From Clostridiaceae bacterium BL-3 (GTDB lineage: Bacteria > Bacillota > Clostridia > Clostridiales > Clostridiaceae): DNA of 64,000 bases. Below are positions 35,380 through 44,762 of this stretch, in pieces (within the stretch, counting starts at the first letter, position 1; each line of letters opens with the position of its first letter). The notes beneath the pieces are model-generated. The model was given only the letters and a program-made list of their open reading frames with translations. It was not told the DNA's origin and did no database searches. The DNA is taken from assembly GCA_902809985.1 (NCBI GenBank), contig CADDXC010000002.1:62001-126000 (forward strand), read 5' to 3'. The position numbers and the translations under genes were made by a program.

Positions 35380-35652
35380 GTGCTGAACGTGGGGATTAAA
35401 TATTGCGGAGGGTGTAATTCCAGATATGATAGAAAGAAATTTTTATATAATTTGAAAAAAAGTTTTAGGTACAATTTTGAAGTAGCTCAATTGGATAAAG
35501 TGTATGATATATTGATAATTTTGTGTGGATGTAGTAGCTGCTGTGTTAACTACAGCGAACTTAAATTTAAGTTTAAAAAAATATTGGTGAGATCTGAAGA
35601 AGATTTTAATGAAGTTAAAAATCTGTTAGATCAATATTCCGATGAAATATAG
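35380..35652 (+). CDS. Cys-rich small protein of unknown function
   Basis: The protein has 90 residues from GTG 35380, immediately after the NifU-like stop. It has two Cys groups: Cys9/Cys12 in KYCGGCNSRYDR and Cys49, 51, 54 and 55 in LCGCSSCC. The remainder looks alpha/beta. I do not recognise a named family. The tight packing inside this operon and the metal-binding look suggest help with iron-sulfur or redox maturation of the dehydratase. Confidence 0.75.
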   Translation: MLNVGIKYCGGCNSRYDRKKFLYNLKKSFRYNFEVAQLDKVYDILIILCGCSSCCVNYSELKFKFKKILVRSEEDFNEVKNLLDQYSDEI

Positions 35653-35666
35653 GGGGAATTATCTTT

Positions 35667-36968
35667 ATGAATTGGAAGGATATATATAAGAAAAAATTGG
35701 TGAATGCAGAAGAAGCTGTTTCTAAAATAAAATCTAATGACAGGGTAGTTATTGCACATGCTACTGGGGAACCCCTGGATATAGTAGATGCGATGGTTAA
35801 AAATAAAGAAAATTATGAAAACGTAGAGATAGTTCATATGGTAGCCATGGGCAAAGGTGAATATGCTAAACCCGGAATGGAAAAATATTTTCACCACAAT
35901 TCACTGTTTGCAGGAGCTACCACCAGGGATGCTGTAAATTCAGGCAGAGGTGATTATACACCTTGCTATTTCTATGAGGTACCGGATTTATTTAGGAATG
36001 GCTATTTGCCGGTGGATGTGGCAATCATACAGGTAAGCAGGCCGGATAAATATGGCTATTGTAGTTTTGGAGTTTCCAATGATTATACCAAACCGGCAGC
36101 GGAAAATGCCAAACTTGTAATTGCGGAAGTAAATGAAAATATGCCAAGGACTTTGGGAGATTCATTTATACATGTATCGGACATTGACTATATAGTGGAA
36201 GTTTCGCATCCGCTTATAGAACTGAAGCCGGCTAAATTGGGAGAAGTGGAGAAGTCCATAGGGAGATACTGTGCATCTTTAATTGAAGATGGTTCAACTC
36301 TTCAGCTTGGTATAGGTGCCATTCCAGATGCTGTACTTATGTTTTTGAAAGATAAAAAGGACTTGGGGATACATTCTGAAATGATATCAGATGGTGTGGT
36401 AGATTTAGTAAATGCAGGGGTTATTAATAATAGCAAAAAAACTCTTCATCCTGGGAAAATAGTTGTGACATTTTTAATGGGTACGAAAAAATTATATAAT
36501 TTTGTAGACGATAACCCTATTATAGCCTCTTATCCTGTAGATTATGTAAATGATCCTAGAATTATTATGCAAAACTATAAGATGGTGTCAATAAATTCCT
36601 GCGTTCAAGTAGATTTAATGGGACAGATATGTTCTGAAAGTATAGGATTAAAACAGATAAGCGGAGTTGGAGGACAAGTGGATTTTATAAGGGGAGCCAA
36701 TATGGCCAGGGATGGTAAGGCAATTATAGCCATACCTTCTACTGCGGCAAGGGGAAAAGTTTCAAGAATAGTTTCACTGCTGGATACTGGTGCTACGGTT
36801 ACTACTAATAGATGTGATGCAGATTATGTGGTTACAGAATATGGTATTGCTCATCTTAAGGGAAAGACTCTGAGAGATAGGGCTAGAGCTTTGATAAATG
36901 TCACTCACCCGGATTTTAGAGAACCGTTGATTAGAGAATTTGAGAAGAGATTTAATGATAAATTTTAG
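35667..36968 (+). CDS. 4-hydroxybutyrate CoA-transferase (acetyl-CoA hydrolase/transferase family)
   Basis: The protein has 433 residues. The N-terminal domain has DRVVIAHATGEPLDIVDAM. The C-terminal domain has LQLGIGAIPDAVL and the expected catalytic Glu in GIHSEMISDGVVDL. Family members move CoA between acetyl-CoA and 4-hydroxybutyrate or butyrate. Its operon with abfD makes 4-hydroxybutyrate the best substrate guess, so the pair would convert it to crotonyl-CoA. Confidence 0.88.
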   Translation: MNWKDIYKKKLVNAEEAVSKIKSNDRVVIAHATGEPLDIVDAMVKNKENYENVEIVHMVAMGKGEYAKPGMEKYFHHNSLFAGATTRDAVNSGRGDYTPCYFYEVPDLFRNGYLPVDVAIIQVSRPDKYGYCSFGVSNDYTKPAAENAKLVIAEVNENMPRTLGDSFIHVSDIDYIVEVSHPLIELKPAKLGEVEKSIGRYCASLIEDGSTLQLGIGAIPDAVLMFLKDKKDLGIHSEMISDGVVDLVNAGVINNSKKTLHPGKIVVTFLMGTKKLYNFVDDNPIIASYPVDYVNDPRIIMQNYKMVSINSCVQVDLMGQICSESIGLKQISGVGGQVDFIRGANMARDGKAIIAIPSTAARGKVSRIVSLLDTGATVTTNRCDADYVVTEYGIAHLKGKTLRDRARALINVTHPDFREPLIREFEKRFNDKF

Positions 36969-37038
36969 TAAATATATAAAGAATAAAAATGAGTGAAGGA
37001 TATATGTAAAAATAAAAATGAGTAAAGGAGAATAATTC

Positions 37039-38424
37039 ATGGCACATAAAAGAGAATATGGAAAAGAGTGCCCTTATATACCAGCAGGTCCGTTCAAAAT
37101 ACGTATTCCAGGAGTGCACTATAGGTTTGAAATTGCAGATTATGTTCAGGGACTTTTGATGTGTGCTGTTTGTCTTGGTGCTATCCCCATGCTTCAGCAG
37201 TATTTGGGAATGCCATTTGAAGTTGCATTGGCCATTGTCGTTCTTAATGGAATTCTTTACTGCACTCATGTCTTGCTGGGTGATCCGGTTGTACCGGGAT
37301 GGGTTACACCTGCCATACCACTTTTAATGTTGTATGTCAGTGAATTCCCTATGGGTCCTGAAAGAGTACAAGCACTTATTGCATTTGAATTGAGTTTAGG
37401 TGTTTTTGCTGCTTTCCTTGGTATTACAGGGTTGGGCAAGAAAATAATTACACTGATACCAAACTGTATGCAGGCTGGTATCATAATGGGAGCTGGAATT
37501 GCAGCCGTAAATACTGTATTTGGAAAAACTGGATATTTCCAAAAATATCCCTGGTCAATTGCAATATGTATAGGTTTGGCATTTTGGCTGTTATTTTCAA
37601 ATTATTTTAAGAGCTTGAGAAATAAAAACAAAGTTCTTCAGGTAATTTCAAATCTGGGGATTTTGCCCTGTATATTGCTGGCAGTAGTAGTAGCTCCGCT
37701 CGTAGGAGAAACTATGTGGCCAAGTATTAAATGGGGATTTTCGAACCCTTCCTTTGGAGAACTGTGGAGTCATTGGACATTCTGGTCCATAGGCTTTCCA
37801 TCGGCGAAAATGTTTATACAGGCCATACCAATGGTATTTTCAGCTTATGTAATATTATTTGGTGAAATGATTCAGGCACAGGCATTATTGGAAGATGCAG
37901 GAAAAGTTCGCCCGGATGAGTTTATAGACTATAATCCTAACAGATCGCATTTAATATTTGGACTGCGTAATTGTTTAATGTCAATTATAGGCCCTGATAT
38001 AACTATGTGCGGCCCTCTATGGGCAGCTATGCAGGTTGTGGTATGTGACAGATATAAACATGGTAGAAAAGCCATGGATTCTATAAACGGAGGTGCAGGT
38101 TCATTCAGGTTTGGTACTTTAACAGGTTATTTCTTAATGCCTATAGTTACTCTTGTCACTCCAATTTTAAATATAGCACTGGCTTTGACCATGATGGTTC
38201 AAGGGTATGTTTCTGTGAGAATAGGAATACTGAAAGCACGTACTATAAATGATTTGGGAATTGCAGGTGTAATGGCTGCTGTAATAGTTGCAAGAGGTGC
38301 TGCCTGGGGTCTTGCCGTAGGCATAGTGTTGAGTTTATTGGTGTTGCTTGGCAATAAAAAGAATCTGGATGTAAATATTTTTGTTAGAGAAGATAAAAAA
38401 ACGGAAATTAAAGAAGAAGCTTAG
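37039..38424 (+). CDS. multi-spanning permease, nucleobase/anion-permease-like
   Basis: The protein has 461 residues with about 12 hydrophobic helices and a short basic C-terminus. The motif GDPVVPGWVTPAIPL in helix 3 and the helix layout resemble the SLC23/SLC26-type permease fold, but the family fit is loose. It closes the 4-hydroxybutyrate operon, so uptake of 4-hydroxybutyrate or a related carboxylate is inferred from position. Confidence 0.65.
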   Translation: MAHKREYGKECPYIPAGPFKIRIPGVHYRFEIADYVQGLLMCAVCLGAIPMLQQYLGMPFEVALAIVVLNGILYCTHVLLGDPVVPGWVTPAIPLLMLYVSEFPMGPERVQALIAFELSLGVFAAFLGITGLGKKIITLIPNCMQAGIIMGAGIAAVNTVFGKTGYFQKYPWSIAICIGLAFWLLFSNYFKSLRNKNKVLQVISNLGILPCILLAVVVAPLVGETMWPSIKWGFSNPSFGELWSHWTFWSIGFPSAKMFIQAIPMVFSAYVILFGEMIQAQALLEDAGKVRPDEFIDYNPNRSHLIFGLRNCLMSIIGPDITMCGPLWAAMQVVVCDRYKHGRKAMDSINGGAGSFRFGTLTGYFLMPIVTLVTPILNIALALTMMVQGYVSVRIGILKARTINDLGIAGVMAAVIVARGAAWGLAVGIVLSLLVLLGNKKNLDVNIFVREDKKTEIKEEA

Positions 38425-38440
38425 AATTTATGTGTTTTAA

Positions 38441-38500
38441 AATAAGGGTTTTCTAAAAAATGAGAGTTATATAGTTTTTAGAGAACTCTTATTTATTTTT
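38441..38500 (+). terminator. rho-independent terminator after the permease gene
   Basis: AATAAGGGTTTTCTAAAAA pairs with TTTTTAGAGAACTCTTATT (two mismatches), followed by a T-rich run. Confidence 0.8.
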
Positions 38501-38595
38501 TACTTTAAAATGCGAACTTTTTTAAGGTAAGGTTAAAATGCGTGATTTGGGATGTGGTATAATGTTATTTAAAGATTGTAATTGGGGGTATGAAT

Positions 38596-39588
38596 ATGTC
38601 ATATTTACTTAAACCGCTTGAAACAGACAAATTAGCTTTAAAGAATAGGTTGATTATGCCGCCGATGGCTACCTCAAAGTCCAGGGAAGATGGAAAAGTA
38701 AGTGAGGATATATTGAAATATTATGATGAAAAGTCAAAGGGAGGATATATATCGCTTATCATTATTGAACATAGTTTTATTGCTCAGGCAGGAAAGGCAA
38801 GCAAGAAACAGCTCTCTATATCAGATGACGGTTTAGTGGAAGGCTTGAAAAGATTATCTGAAATTATTCACAGGAATGGTTCTAAAACCATAATGCAGAT
38901 TAACCATGCCGGCAGTGCTGCCAGTAGGAGTATTACGGGTGCTGAAGTAGTTGGTCCTTCTGCTGTGGCAAATCCGATAAAAGGAGATATGCCGAAAGAA
39001 CTTACCTGTATGGAAATTGAAAATATAGTTAAGCAGTTTGAGGAAGCGGCAATTCGTGTAAAAAGGGCCGGATTTGACGGTGTTGAAATTCATTCTGCTC
39101 ATGGTTATTTTTTAAATCAATTTTTTTCTCCTCTTACCAATAAAAGAACTGATGAATATGGAGGAAATGTAAAAGCTAGAATTAAAATACATCTTGATAT
39201 CATCAGGGCGATCCGTGAATCTGTAGGCGATGATTTCCCCATTTTTTTGCGCCTAGGTGCTTCTGATTATATGCCGGGAGGAAGTACTGTTGAAGATAGT
39301 AAAATTGCAGCCCTGGAATTTGAAAAAGCAGGGGTTGATGTACTTGATATTTCCGGTGGATTTTGCAGGTATACTTTGCCTGGAAATACTTCGCAGGGGT
39401 ATTTTTCACCTCTTACTGAAGAAATTAAAAAAGTTATATCCATTCCTGTCATTTTAACGGGCGGAATTACAGAAGTTCAGGCTGCTGAAACACTGCTGTC
39501 TGAAAATAAGGCAGATCTCATTGGAGTAGGCAGAGCTGTATATAGGGATTCCAGTTGGGCTAAAAAAGCTGTTGAGAGTCTTGAATGA
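38596..39588 (+). CDS. NADH:flavin oxidoreductase, Old Yellow Enzyme family
   Basis: The protein has 330 residues, a single FMN TIM barrel without the C-terminal iron-sulfur/FAD extension of 2,4-dienoyl-CoA reductases. Motifs are NRLIMPPMAT, QINHAGSAA, GFDGVEIHSAHGYFLNQFFS with the substrate-binding His pair changed to H..H, and GVGRAVYRD. ATG 38596 is seven bases from GGGGG; ATG 38590 would be too close. It probably reduces an activated C=C bond. It sits next to, but after a terminator from, the 4-hydroxybutyrate operon. Confidence 0.88.
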   Translation: MSYLLKPLETDKLALKNRLIMPPMATSKSREDGKVSEDILKYYDEKSKGGYISLIIIEHSFIAQAGKASKKQLSISDDGLVEGLKRLSEIIHRNGSKTIMQINHAGSAASRSITGAEVVGPSAVANPIKGDMPKELTCMEIENIVKQFEEAAIRVKRAGFDGVEIHSAHGYFLNQFFSPLTNKRTDEYGGNVKARIKIHLDIIRAIRESVGDDFPIFLRLGASDYMPGGSTVEDSKIAALEFEKAGVDVLDISGGFCRYTLPGNTSQGYFSPLTEEIKKVISIPVILTGGITEVQAAETLLSENKADLIGVGRAVYRDSSWAKKAVESLE

Positions 39589-39606
39589 TCATAATGAGGT
39601 GATCTT

Positions 39607-40731
39607 ATGAAAAGTAGCGTATATTTTGTAACCTTAAGGGCTAGAAAAGCAAAAGAAAATAAAATAACCAAGATAAAAAAATTATTTGATAAAGCGGGAT
39701 TTAAAGATCTTCTTAATAAGGGAGATTTAACTGCTATAAAAATTCATTTTGGTGAGCTTGGAAGCGATGGGTATATCAACCCTGTATTTGTAAGACAAAT
39801 TGTCGACAAGGTAAAAGAAGCTGGTGCGAATCCATTTTTAACTGACTCAAACACATTGTATTCTGGAAGCAGATCAAATGCGGTTGACCATGTAAACACA
39901 GCAATATTGCATGGATTTAATTATGCGGTAGTAAATGCACCTGTGATAATAGCAGATGGCTTGAAAGGTGAGAATGTAAGGGAAGTGGAAATAAATAAGA
40001 GACATTTTAAAAATACGAGGATATCCGGTGTCATAGTTGGGGCTGATAGTATGATTGTAATGTCTCATTTTAAGGGTCATGAAGTTGCGGGATTTGGTGG
40101 AGCCATTAAGAATTTGGCCATGGGATGTGCAAATCCTACAGGTAAAAAAGATCAACATTCCATAAGGCCTAGTGTGAATATAGAAAAATGTATAGGCTGT
40201 GGGCAGTGTGCAAAGGTATGTCCTCAAAAAGCCATAACCCTTGAGGATAAAAAGTCATCCATAGATAAGATGAGATGTGTAGGATGTGGTGAATGTATGA
40301 CAGTTTGCCCTGTTAAGGCCATTGAATCAGGCGGTGAAGTGGAATCAAAAATATTTACTGAAAAACTTACCGAATATGCTTATGGGGCAGTGAAGGGAAA
40401 AGAGGGAAAAGTAGGATATATAAACTTTATAATTAATGTAACACCTGACTGTGATTGTGTTCCCTGGAGTGATACTCCCATAGTGCCGGATATAGGAATA
40501 CTGGCATCTGTAGATCCAGTGGCTCTGGATACCGCTTGTTATGATTTAGTAAATAAAGCAGTAGAATTGAATAATACATTTTTAAAAGATAATGAGCACC
40601 ATGACCATGATTATCACCACTGTGAGGATAAATTTAAAGCTATGAGAAAGAATACTTACGGTGAGGTTCAACTTGCTTATGGAGAAAAAATAGGTCTCGG
40701 TTCTAGAGATTATAAGTTGATAAACCTATAA
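39607..40731 (+). CDS. DUF362 domain protein with two [4Fe-4S] motifs
   Basis: The protein has 374 residues. A DUF362 domain is split around a ferredoxin insert at about 193-240 (CIGCGQCAKVCPQ and CVGCGECMTVCPV). A His-rich stretch EHHDHDYHHCED lies near the C-terminus and may bind metal. Members are thought to act in iron-sulfur electron transfer, but no reaction is known. It is 18 bases after the Old Yellow Enzyme gene and is likely its partner. Confidence 0.85.
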   Translation: MKSSVYFVTLRARKAKENKITKIKKLFDKAGFKDLLNKGDLTAIKIHFGELGSDGYINPVFVRQIVDKVKEAGANPFLTDSNTLYSGSRSNAVDHVNTAILHGFNYAVVNAPVIIADGLKGENVREVEINKRHFKNTRISGVIVGADSMIVMSHFKGHEVAGFGGAIKNLAMGCANPTGKKDQHSIRPSVNIEKCIGCGQCAKVCPQKAITLEDKKSSIDKMRCVGCGECMTVCPVKAIESGGEVESKIFTEKLTEYAYGAVKGKEGKVGYINFIINVTPDCDCVPWSDTPIVPDIGILASVDPVALDTACYDLVNKAVELNNTFLKDNEHHDHDYHHCEDKFKAMRKNTYGEVQLAYGEKIGLGSRDYKLINL

Positions 40732-40763
40732 CTTGATTTTTTGTTTTGTATTGATGAGAATTT

Positions 40764-40807
40764 ATGGATTTATAATACAGTCCAATTGGACTATGTTATA
40801 AATCCAT
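40764..40807 (+). terminator. terminator-like inverted repeat after the DUF362 gene
   Basis: ATGGATTTATAATACAGTCC and GGACTATGTTATAAATCCAT pair over 20 bases with two mismatches and a four-base loop. Confidence 0.7.
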
Positions 40808-41012
40808 GTTTAATTAACTTAGTTTACACGGAAAGTAGCTGTTGACAAATAAAATAAATTATGACATACTGTATTTAGTAATAAATTTACTGCTAAATAT
40901 ACTAATAAGTCGTAAATAAACTGATGTAAAATATATTTAGATTTTAGAGAAAACTTATATTTATTGCCGTGAAAATTTAAATAAACTGTTTTAATAAGAG
41001 GAGGACATAATT

Positions 41013-42113
41013 ATGGGAAAGAAAGTAAAGGCATTGTTAATAGGAGATGCTATGATTCCGGGAGAAAGCTTCGAAGGAGCTTGTAAAAAGTATCTGAATG
41101 AATTTGTAGGAGAAACTAAGGTTGGCAATTGGGAATCTGACTGGGGTAAACTTCAAAATAGAAGGCTGGAAGTAGAGAAAAAGGGACCTGAAATAGAAGA
41201 AGTCGATTCACTGATAAAAGCTGAAGGAAAAGATGCTTCCATGCTCATGGGACTATTTTTACCCGTTTCTTCAAAAGTTTTTGAAGCTATGCCGAAACTG
41301 CGTATAGTAGGGGTATCCCGTGCAGGACTTGAAAACGTAAATGTTGAAGAAGCTACAAAAAGGGGAATACTTGTTTTTAATGTAAAGGGAAGAAATGCAG
41401 AGGCAGTTTCTGACTATGCAGTCGGAATGCTGTTGAGTGAATGTAGAAATATTGCCAGAGCTTTTCATTCAATTAAAGGAGGAAAATGGAGAAAAGAGTT
41501 TTCCAATTCCAGCTGGGTTCCGGAATTGAAAGGAAAAAATGTTGGTATTGTGGGATTTGGATATATAGGACGACTTGTAGCTAAAAAGCTTTCTGGTTTT
41601 GAAACAAATACCATGGTATATGATCCATTTGTGGATGATGAAGTTATAAAAAAAGCAGGTTGTACTCCCGTAGATAAAGAAACTTTATTTAAAGAAAGTG
41701 ATTTTATAACACTTCATGCTCGTTTAAGTGAAGAAACTAAAAATCTAGTAGGTGAGAAAGAAATAGGATCTATGAAGCCTACAGCTTATCTTATAAATAC
41801 TGCAAGAGCAGGACTTGTGGAGGAAAAAGCACTGTTGAAGGCATTGAAAGAGAAAAAAATAGCCGGTGCAGGACTGGATGTGTTCTGGACAGAACCTATA
41901 CCTGAGGGCAGTGAGTTCTTGGAACTGGACAATGTGACTTTATCCACTCATATAGCAGGCACAACTAAGGAAGCTTTGAGCAGATCGCCGGAACTTCTTA
42001 TGGAAGACATCGAAAAATTGTTGAAGACAGAAGAGACCAGATTTATAGTAAACCCTGAAGTGCTTGAGAATAAAGAATTTAAAAAGTGGCTCAACGAGGT
42101 GAGAGGATGTTAG
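41013..42113 (+). CDS. D-isomer-specific 2-hydroxyacid dehydrogenase
   Basis: The protein has 366 residues. The NAD-binding Rossmann motif is GIVGFGYIGRLVAKKL. The catalytic Arg lies in NTARAGLVEE, Glu in FWTEPIPEG and His in STHIAGTT. The family oxidises or reduces a 2-hydroxyacid such as a sugar-acid phosphate. The stop overlaps the aldolase start, so the two enzymes act in one pathway. Substrate unknown. Confidence 0.88.
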   Translation: MGKKVKALLIGDAMIPGESFEGACKKYLNEFVGETKVGNWESDWGKLQNRRLEVEKKGPEIEEVDSLIKAEGKDASMLMGLFLPVSSKVFEAMPKLRIVGVSRAGLENVNVEEATKRGILVFNVKGRNAEAVSDYAVGMLLSECRNIARAFHSIKGGKWRKEFSNSSWVPELKGKNVGIVGFGYIGRLVAKKLSGFETNTMVYDPFVDDEVIKKAGCTPVDKETLFKESDFITLHARLSEETKNLVGEKEIGSMKPTAYLINTARAGLVEEKALLKALKEKKIAGAGLDVFWTEPIPEGSEFLELDNVTLSTHIAGTTKEALSRSPELLMEDIEKLLKTEETRFIVNPEVLENKEFKKWLNEVRGC

Positions 42114-42943
42114 TAAATTTATCATCAATGTTAAAAGATGCTCATTTGAAGAAGCATGCTATAGGTTCTTTTAATGTATATAATTTTGAAACTATAAAAG
42201 GTGTACTGGAGTCGGCGGATGAGTTAAAGAAACCTGTCATAGTGGCATTTGGAGAAAAATATTTAGGCAATATGGATTTAAATACTGTGTATGCAGTAGT
42301 AAATTCCCTGGCTAAAAATATCAGTACTCCAGTTGCCCTTCATCTGGATCATTGTAAATCCTTTGAGCATATTATTCAGGCCATTAGAGCAGGATTCACA
42401 TCTGTGATGTTTGATGGATCCAGCCTTAGCTTTGAAGAGAATTTACGTAAGACAGCTCAAATAGTATCTATTGCGCATGCAGTGGGGGTAACGGTAGAAG
42501 CGGAACTTGGGGCATTATCACGTGGAGATTATTCAAATGAAGACGAGGGAAAACAGATTTACACAGACCCGGATCAAGCAGAAGAATTTGTAAAAAAGAC
42601 AGAAGTGGATGCTCTTGCCGTATCAATAGGAACTGTTCATGGTATGTATAAGGGGGAACCTAAGATAGATATAGGAGTGCTAAAGGCAATATCCTCAAAG
42701 ATAGACATACCCCTGGTATTGCATGGCGGTTCAGGAACCCCTCAAGCCACTATTAAAGAGTGCATATACAATGGCATCTGCAAAATAAATGTAAACACTG
42801 AAATATCGATGTATACTGTAAATAAGATAAAGGGAGCACTTAAGTCAGATACGAATTATCATCTTTCAAAAGTGTCTTTAATGGAAGTAAAATATGTTAA
42901 AGAAGTTGTAAAAAAATATATGAACATGTTTTATGATGCATAA
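42107..42943 (+). CDS. class II (zinc) ketose-bisphosphate aldolase
   Basis: The protein has 278 residues. ATG 42107, seven bases before the previous stop, has GAGGTGAGAGG as ribosome site. Zinc and catalytic motifs are LHLDHCKSFEHI, VEAELGALSRGDY, VSIGTVHGMYKGEP and LVLHGGSGTP. It is of the fructose/tagatose-bisphosphate type. With the dehydrogenase and kinase it suggests breakdown of a sugar or sugar acid into triose phosphates. Confidence 0.9.
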   Translation: MLVNLSSMLKDAHLKKHAIGSFNVYNFETIKGVLESADELKKPVIVAFGEKYLGNMDLNTVYAVVNSLAKNISTPVALHLDHCKSFEHIIQAIRAGFTSVMFDGSSLSFEENLRKTAQIVSIAHAVGVTVEAELGALSRGDYSNEDEGKQIYTDPDQAEEFVKKTEVDALAVSIGTVHGMYKGEPKIDIGVLKAISSKIDIPLVLHGGSGTPQATIKECIYNGICKINVNTEISMYTVNKIKGALKSDTNYHLSKVSLMEVKYVKEVVKKYMNMFYDA

Positions 42944-43000
42944 AGTGATTTTTATGAACGATAATTGATGTGATTTTATATCTTTAGGATTAAAATATTG

Positions 43001-43047
43001 AACTATTTTTAGAGGAACATATGGATATGTTCCTTTAAAAAATAGTT
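43001..43047 (+). terminator. rho-independent terminator after the aldolase gene
   Basis: AACTATTTTT...AGGAACATAT pairs with ATATGTTCCT...AAAAAATAGTT, a long stem with a two-base loop. Confidence 0.82.
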
Positions 43048-43121
43048 TAATTAATACCTTTTTGTAAGCTTAATTAAAAAGAAGGACAATCTGCTGAATT
43101 ACTGGGGTGTAAAATAATTTG

Positions 43122-43145
43122 TTATAAAATGAATACGTTTTATAA
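43122..43145 (+). promoter_or_regulatory. palindromic operator candidate before the FGGY kinase
   Basis: TTATAAAA and TTTTATAA flank an 8-base centre, 26 bases before the start. It could bind the nearby RpiR regulator; this is a guess. Confidence 0.35.
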
Positions 43146-43170
43146 AATAACTTTTAAATGGAGGTAAGTT

Positions 43171-44676
43171 ATGGAATACGCAATTATAATTGATGTAGGT
43201 ACATCCAGTTTGAGATCTATAGTTTATAGCTTAAAAGGTCAGTTTATACATGAGGAGTCTAAGGAATATCATACAGTGATAACGAATGGTAATGAAGTGG
43301 AGCAGGATCCTGAAAGCTGGCACAATGCATTGGTTTTTACACTTATGAATACTGCTCAGTATGTAAATAGAAATAGGTTGAATATATGTACAATTGCGGT
43401 GACTTCTCAGAGGGCATCTGTAATTCCGGTAGACATAAAAGGTAAACCATTGTTTAATTCTGTTATGTGGCAGGATAAAAGGAGTAATACACAGTGTTTT
43501 GAGATTTCAAATATAATTGGTGCAAATGAGATCTATCGTAAAACTGGATTGAGGTTAGATCCTTATTTTTCAGCACCTAAAATGCTTTGGATTAAAGAAG
43601 AGCAGCCTGAAATATATAAAAATACACATAAGTTATTAGGTGTACAAGATTTTGTTATATATTTACTTACCGGGAAGTTTATTACGGATTGGACACAGGC
43701 ATCGAGAACTATGCTTATGAATATAAAGAATTTTAACTGGGATGAGGAATTGCTCAATGAAATTGGGATAGATAAAGAATTGCTGCCTGAACTCTGTGCC
43801 CCAGGCTCAATAGTGGGGAATTTGACACAGGAGATGTCAAGAATTACCGGGTTAAAATCAGATATTCCTGTAATTATAGGGGGTGGAGATCAACAGTGTG
43901 CAGCTTTGGCCTTAAATATATTGGCACCGGGTTCTGCAGAAGCTAATACGGGTACAGGATCTTTTGTAATTGCGTTTTCTGAAAAGCCTGCTTTTGACGG
44001 GCAGATGAGAACGTTATGCAGTGCTGCAGCTGTTCCTGGCAAATGGATAGCTGAAGCTGGTATCTTTAATACAGGTGCTATATATAGATGGCTTAAGGAA
44101 CAGTTTTACAAAGAAAGCAGTGGAGATTCTTTTAAGATGTTAAATGATGAGGCCATTGAATCTACAGTAGGTGCGAATGGTGTATTGCTGCTTCCACATT
44201 TTCAGGGTAGTGCGGCACCTTACTGGAATCCTATGGCAAAAGGTGTGATTTTCAATCTTACCTTGGGAACTAAAAGAGGAGATGTGGCGAGAGCTGTACT
44301 TGAAGGAATTGCTCTTGAAATAGCCGATAATATTAACCTTATTGAAAATATATCCGGTGAAATCAACAGCGTCAATGTAGCAGGTGGAATGACTAAATTT
44401 GATTTATTTGATAAAATTCAGGCCAGTGCATTCGATAAAAATGTAATAAAATATGAAAATAGTGAGGCAAGCTCTCTTGGGGCATTGATAAGCTCTTCTG
44501 TTACATTAGGTGTTTATGATGATTATAATGAAGCATTTAAAAACATATGTAATGCCAGACAGGAGGTATTTGAACCGGATAAGAACTATGTAATAAAATA
44601 TAAAGAACTTTTGAAGAGAAAGAACAGTCTTTATAATGCTTTGGAAAAGGGTGATATCTATAAATTATTTAATTGA
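43171..44676 (+). CDS. FGGY-family carbohydrate kinase
   Basis: The protein has 501 residues. The N-terminal phosphate loop is IDVGTSSLRSIVYS, the substrate helix VMWQDKRSN, and the C-terminal nucleotide motifs EANTGTGSFV and NVAGGMTKFDLFDKIQA. FGGY kinases phosphorylate polyols and ketoses such as xylulose or glycerol. Identity is not clear from sequence. It follows the aldolase after a terminator and probably supplies the phosphate sugar that the aldolase cleaves. Confidence 0.9.
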   Translation: MEYAIIIDVGTSSLRSIVYSLKGQFIHEESKEYHTVITNGNEVEQDPESWHNALVFTLMNTAQYVNRNRLNICTIAVTSQRASVIPVDIKGKPLFNSVMWQDKRSNTQCFEISNIIGANEIYRKTGLRLDPYFSAPKMLWIKEEQPEIYKNTHKLLGVQDFVIYLLTGKFITDWTQASRTMLMNIKNFNWDEELLNEIGIDKELLPELCAPGSIVGNLTQEMSRITGLKSDIPVIIGGGDQQCAALALNILAPGSAEANTGTGSFVIAFSEKPAFDGQMRTLCSAAAVPGKWIAEAGIFNTGAIYRWLKEQFYKESSGDSFKMLNDEAIESTVGANGVLLLPHFQGSAAPYWNPMAKGVIFNLTLGTKRGDVARAVLEGIALEIADNINLIENISGEINSVNVAGGMTKFDLFDKIQASAFDKNVIKYENSEASSLGALISSSVTLGVYDDYNEAFKNICNARQEVFEPDKNYVIKYKELLKRKNSLYNALEKGDIYKLFN

Positions 44677-44715
44677 AGAGATAATGGCAATTAAATAATT
44701 TATAGATACAATGAT

Positions 44716-44757
44716 AGTGCTCTGCTTTACAGATTTCTGAAGAGTAGAGCATTATAT
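44716..44757. terminator. bidirectional terminator between the FGGY kinase and MocR genes
   Basis: GTGCTCTGCTTTACAG pairs with CTGAAGAGTAGAGCAT allowing G-U pairs, ending in a T-rich run. A 14-base A/T-only repeat (AAATTATTTAATTG) overlaps the kinase stop just before. Confidence 0.65.
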
Positions 44758-44762
44758 TTTAA

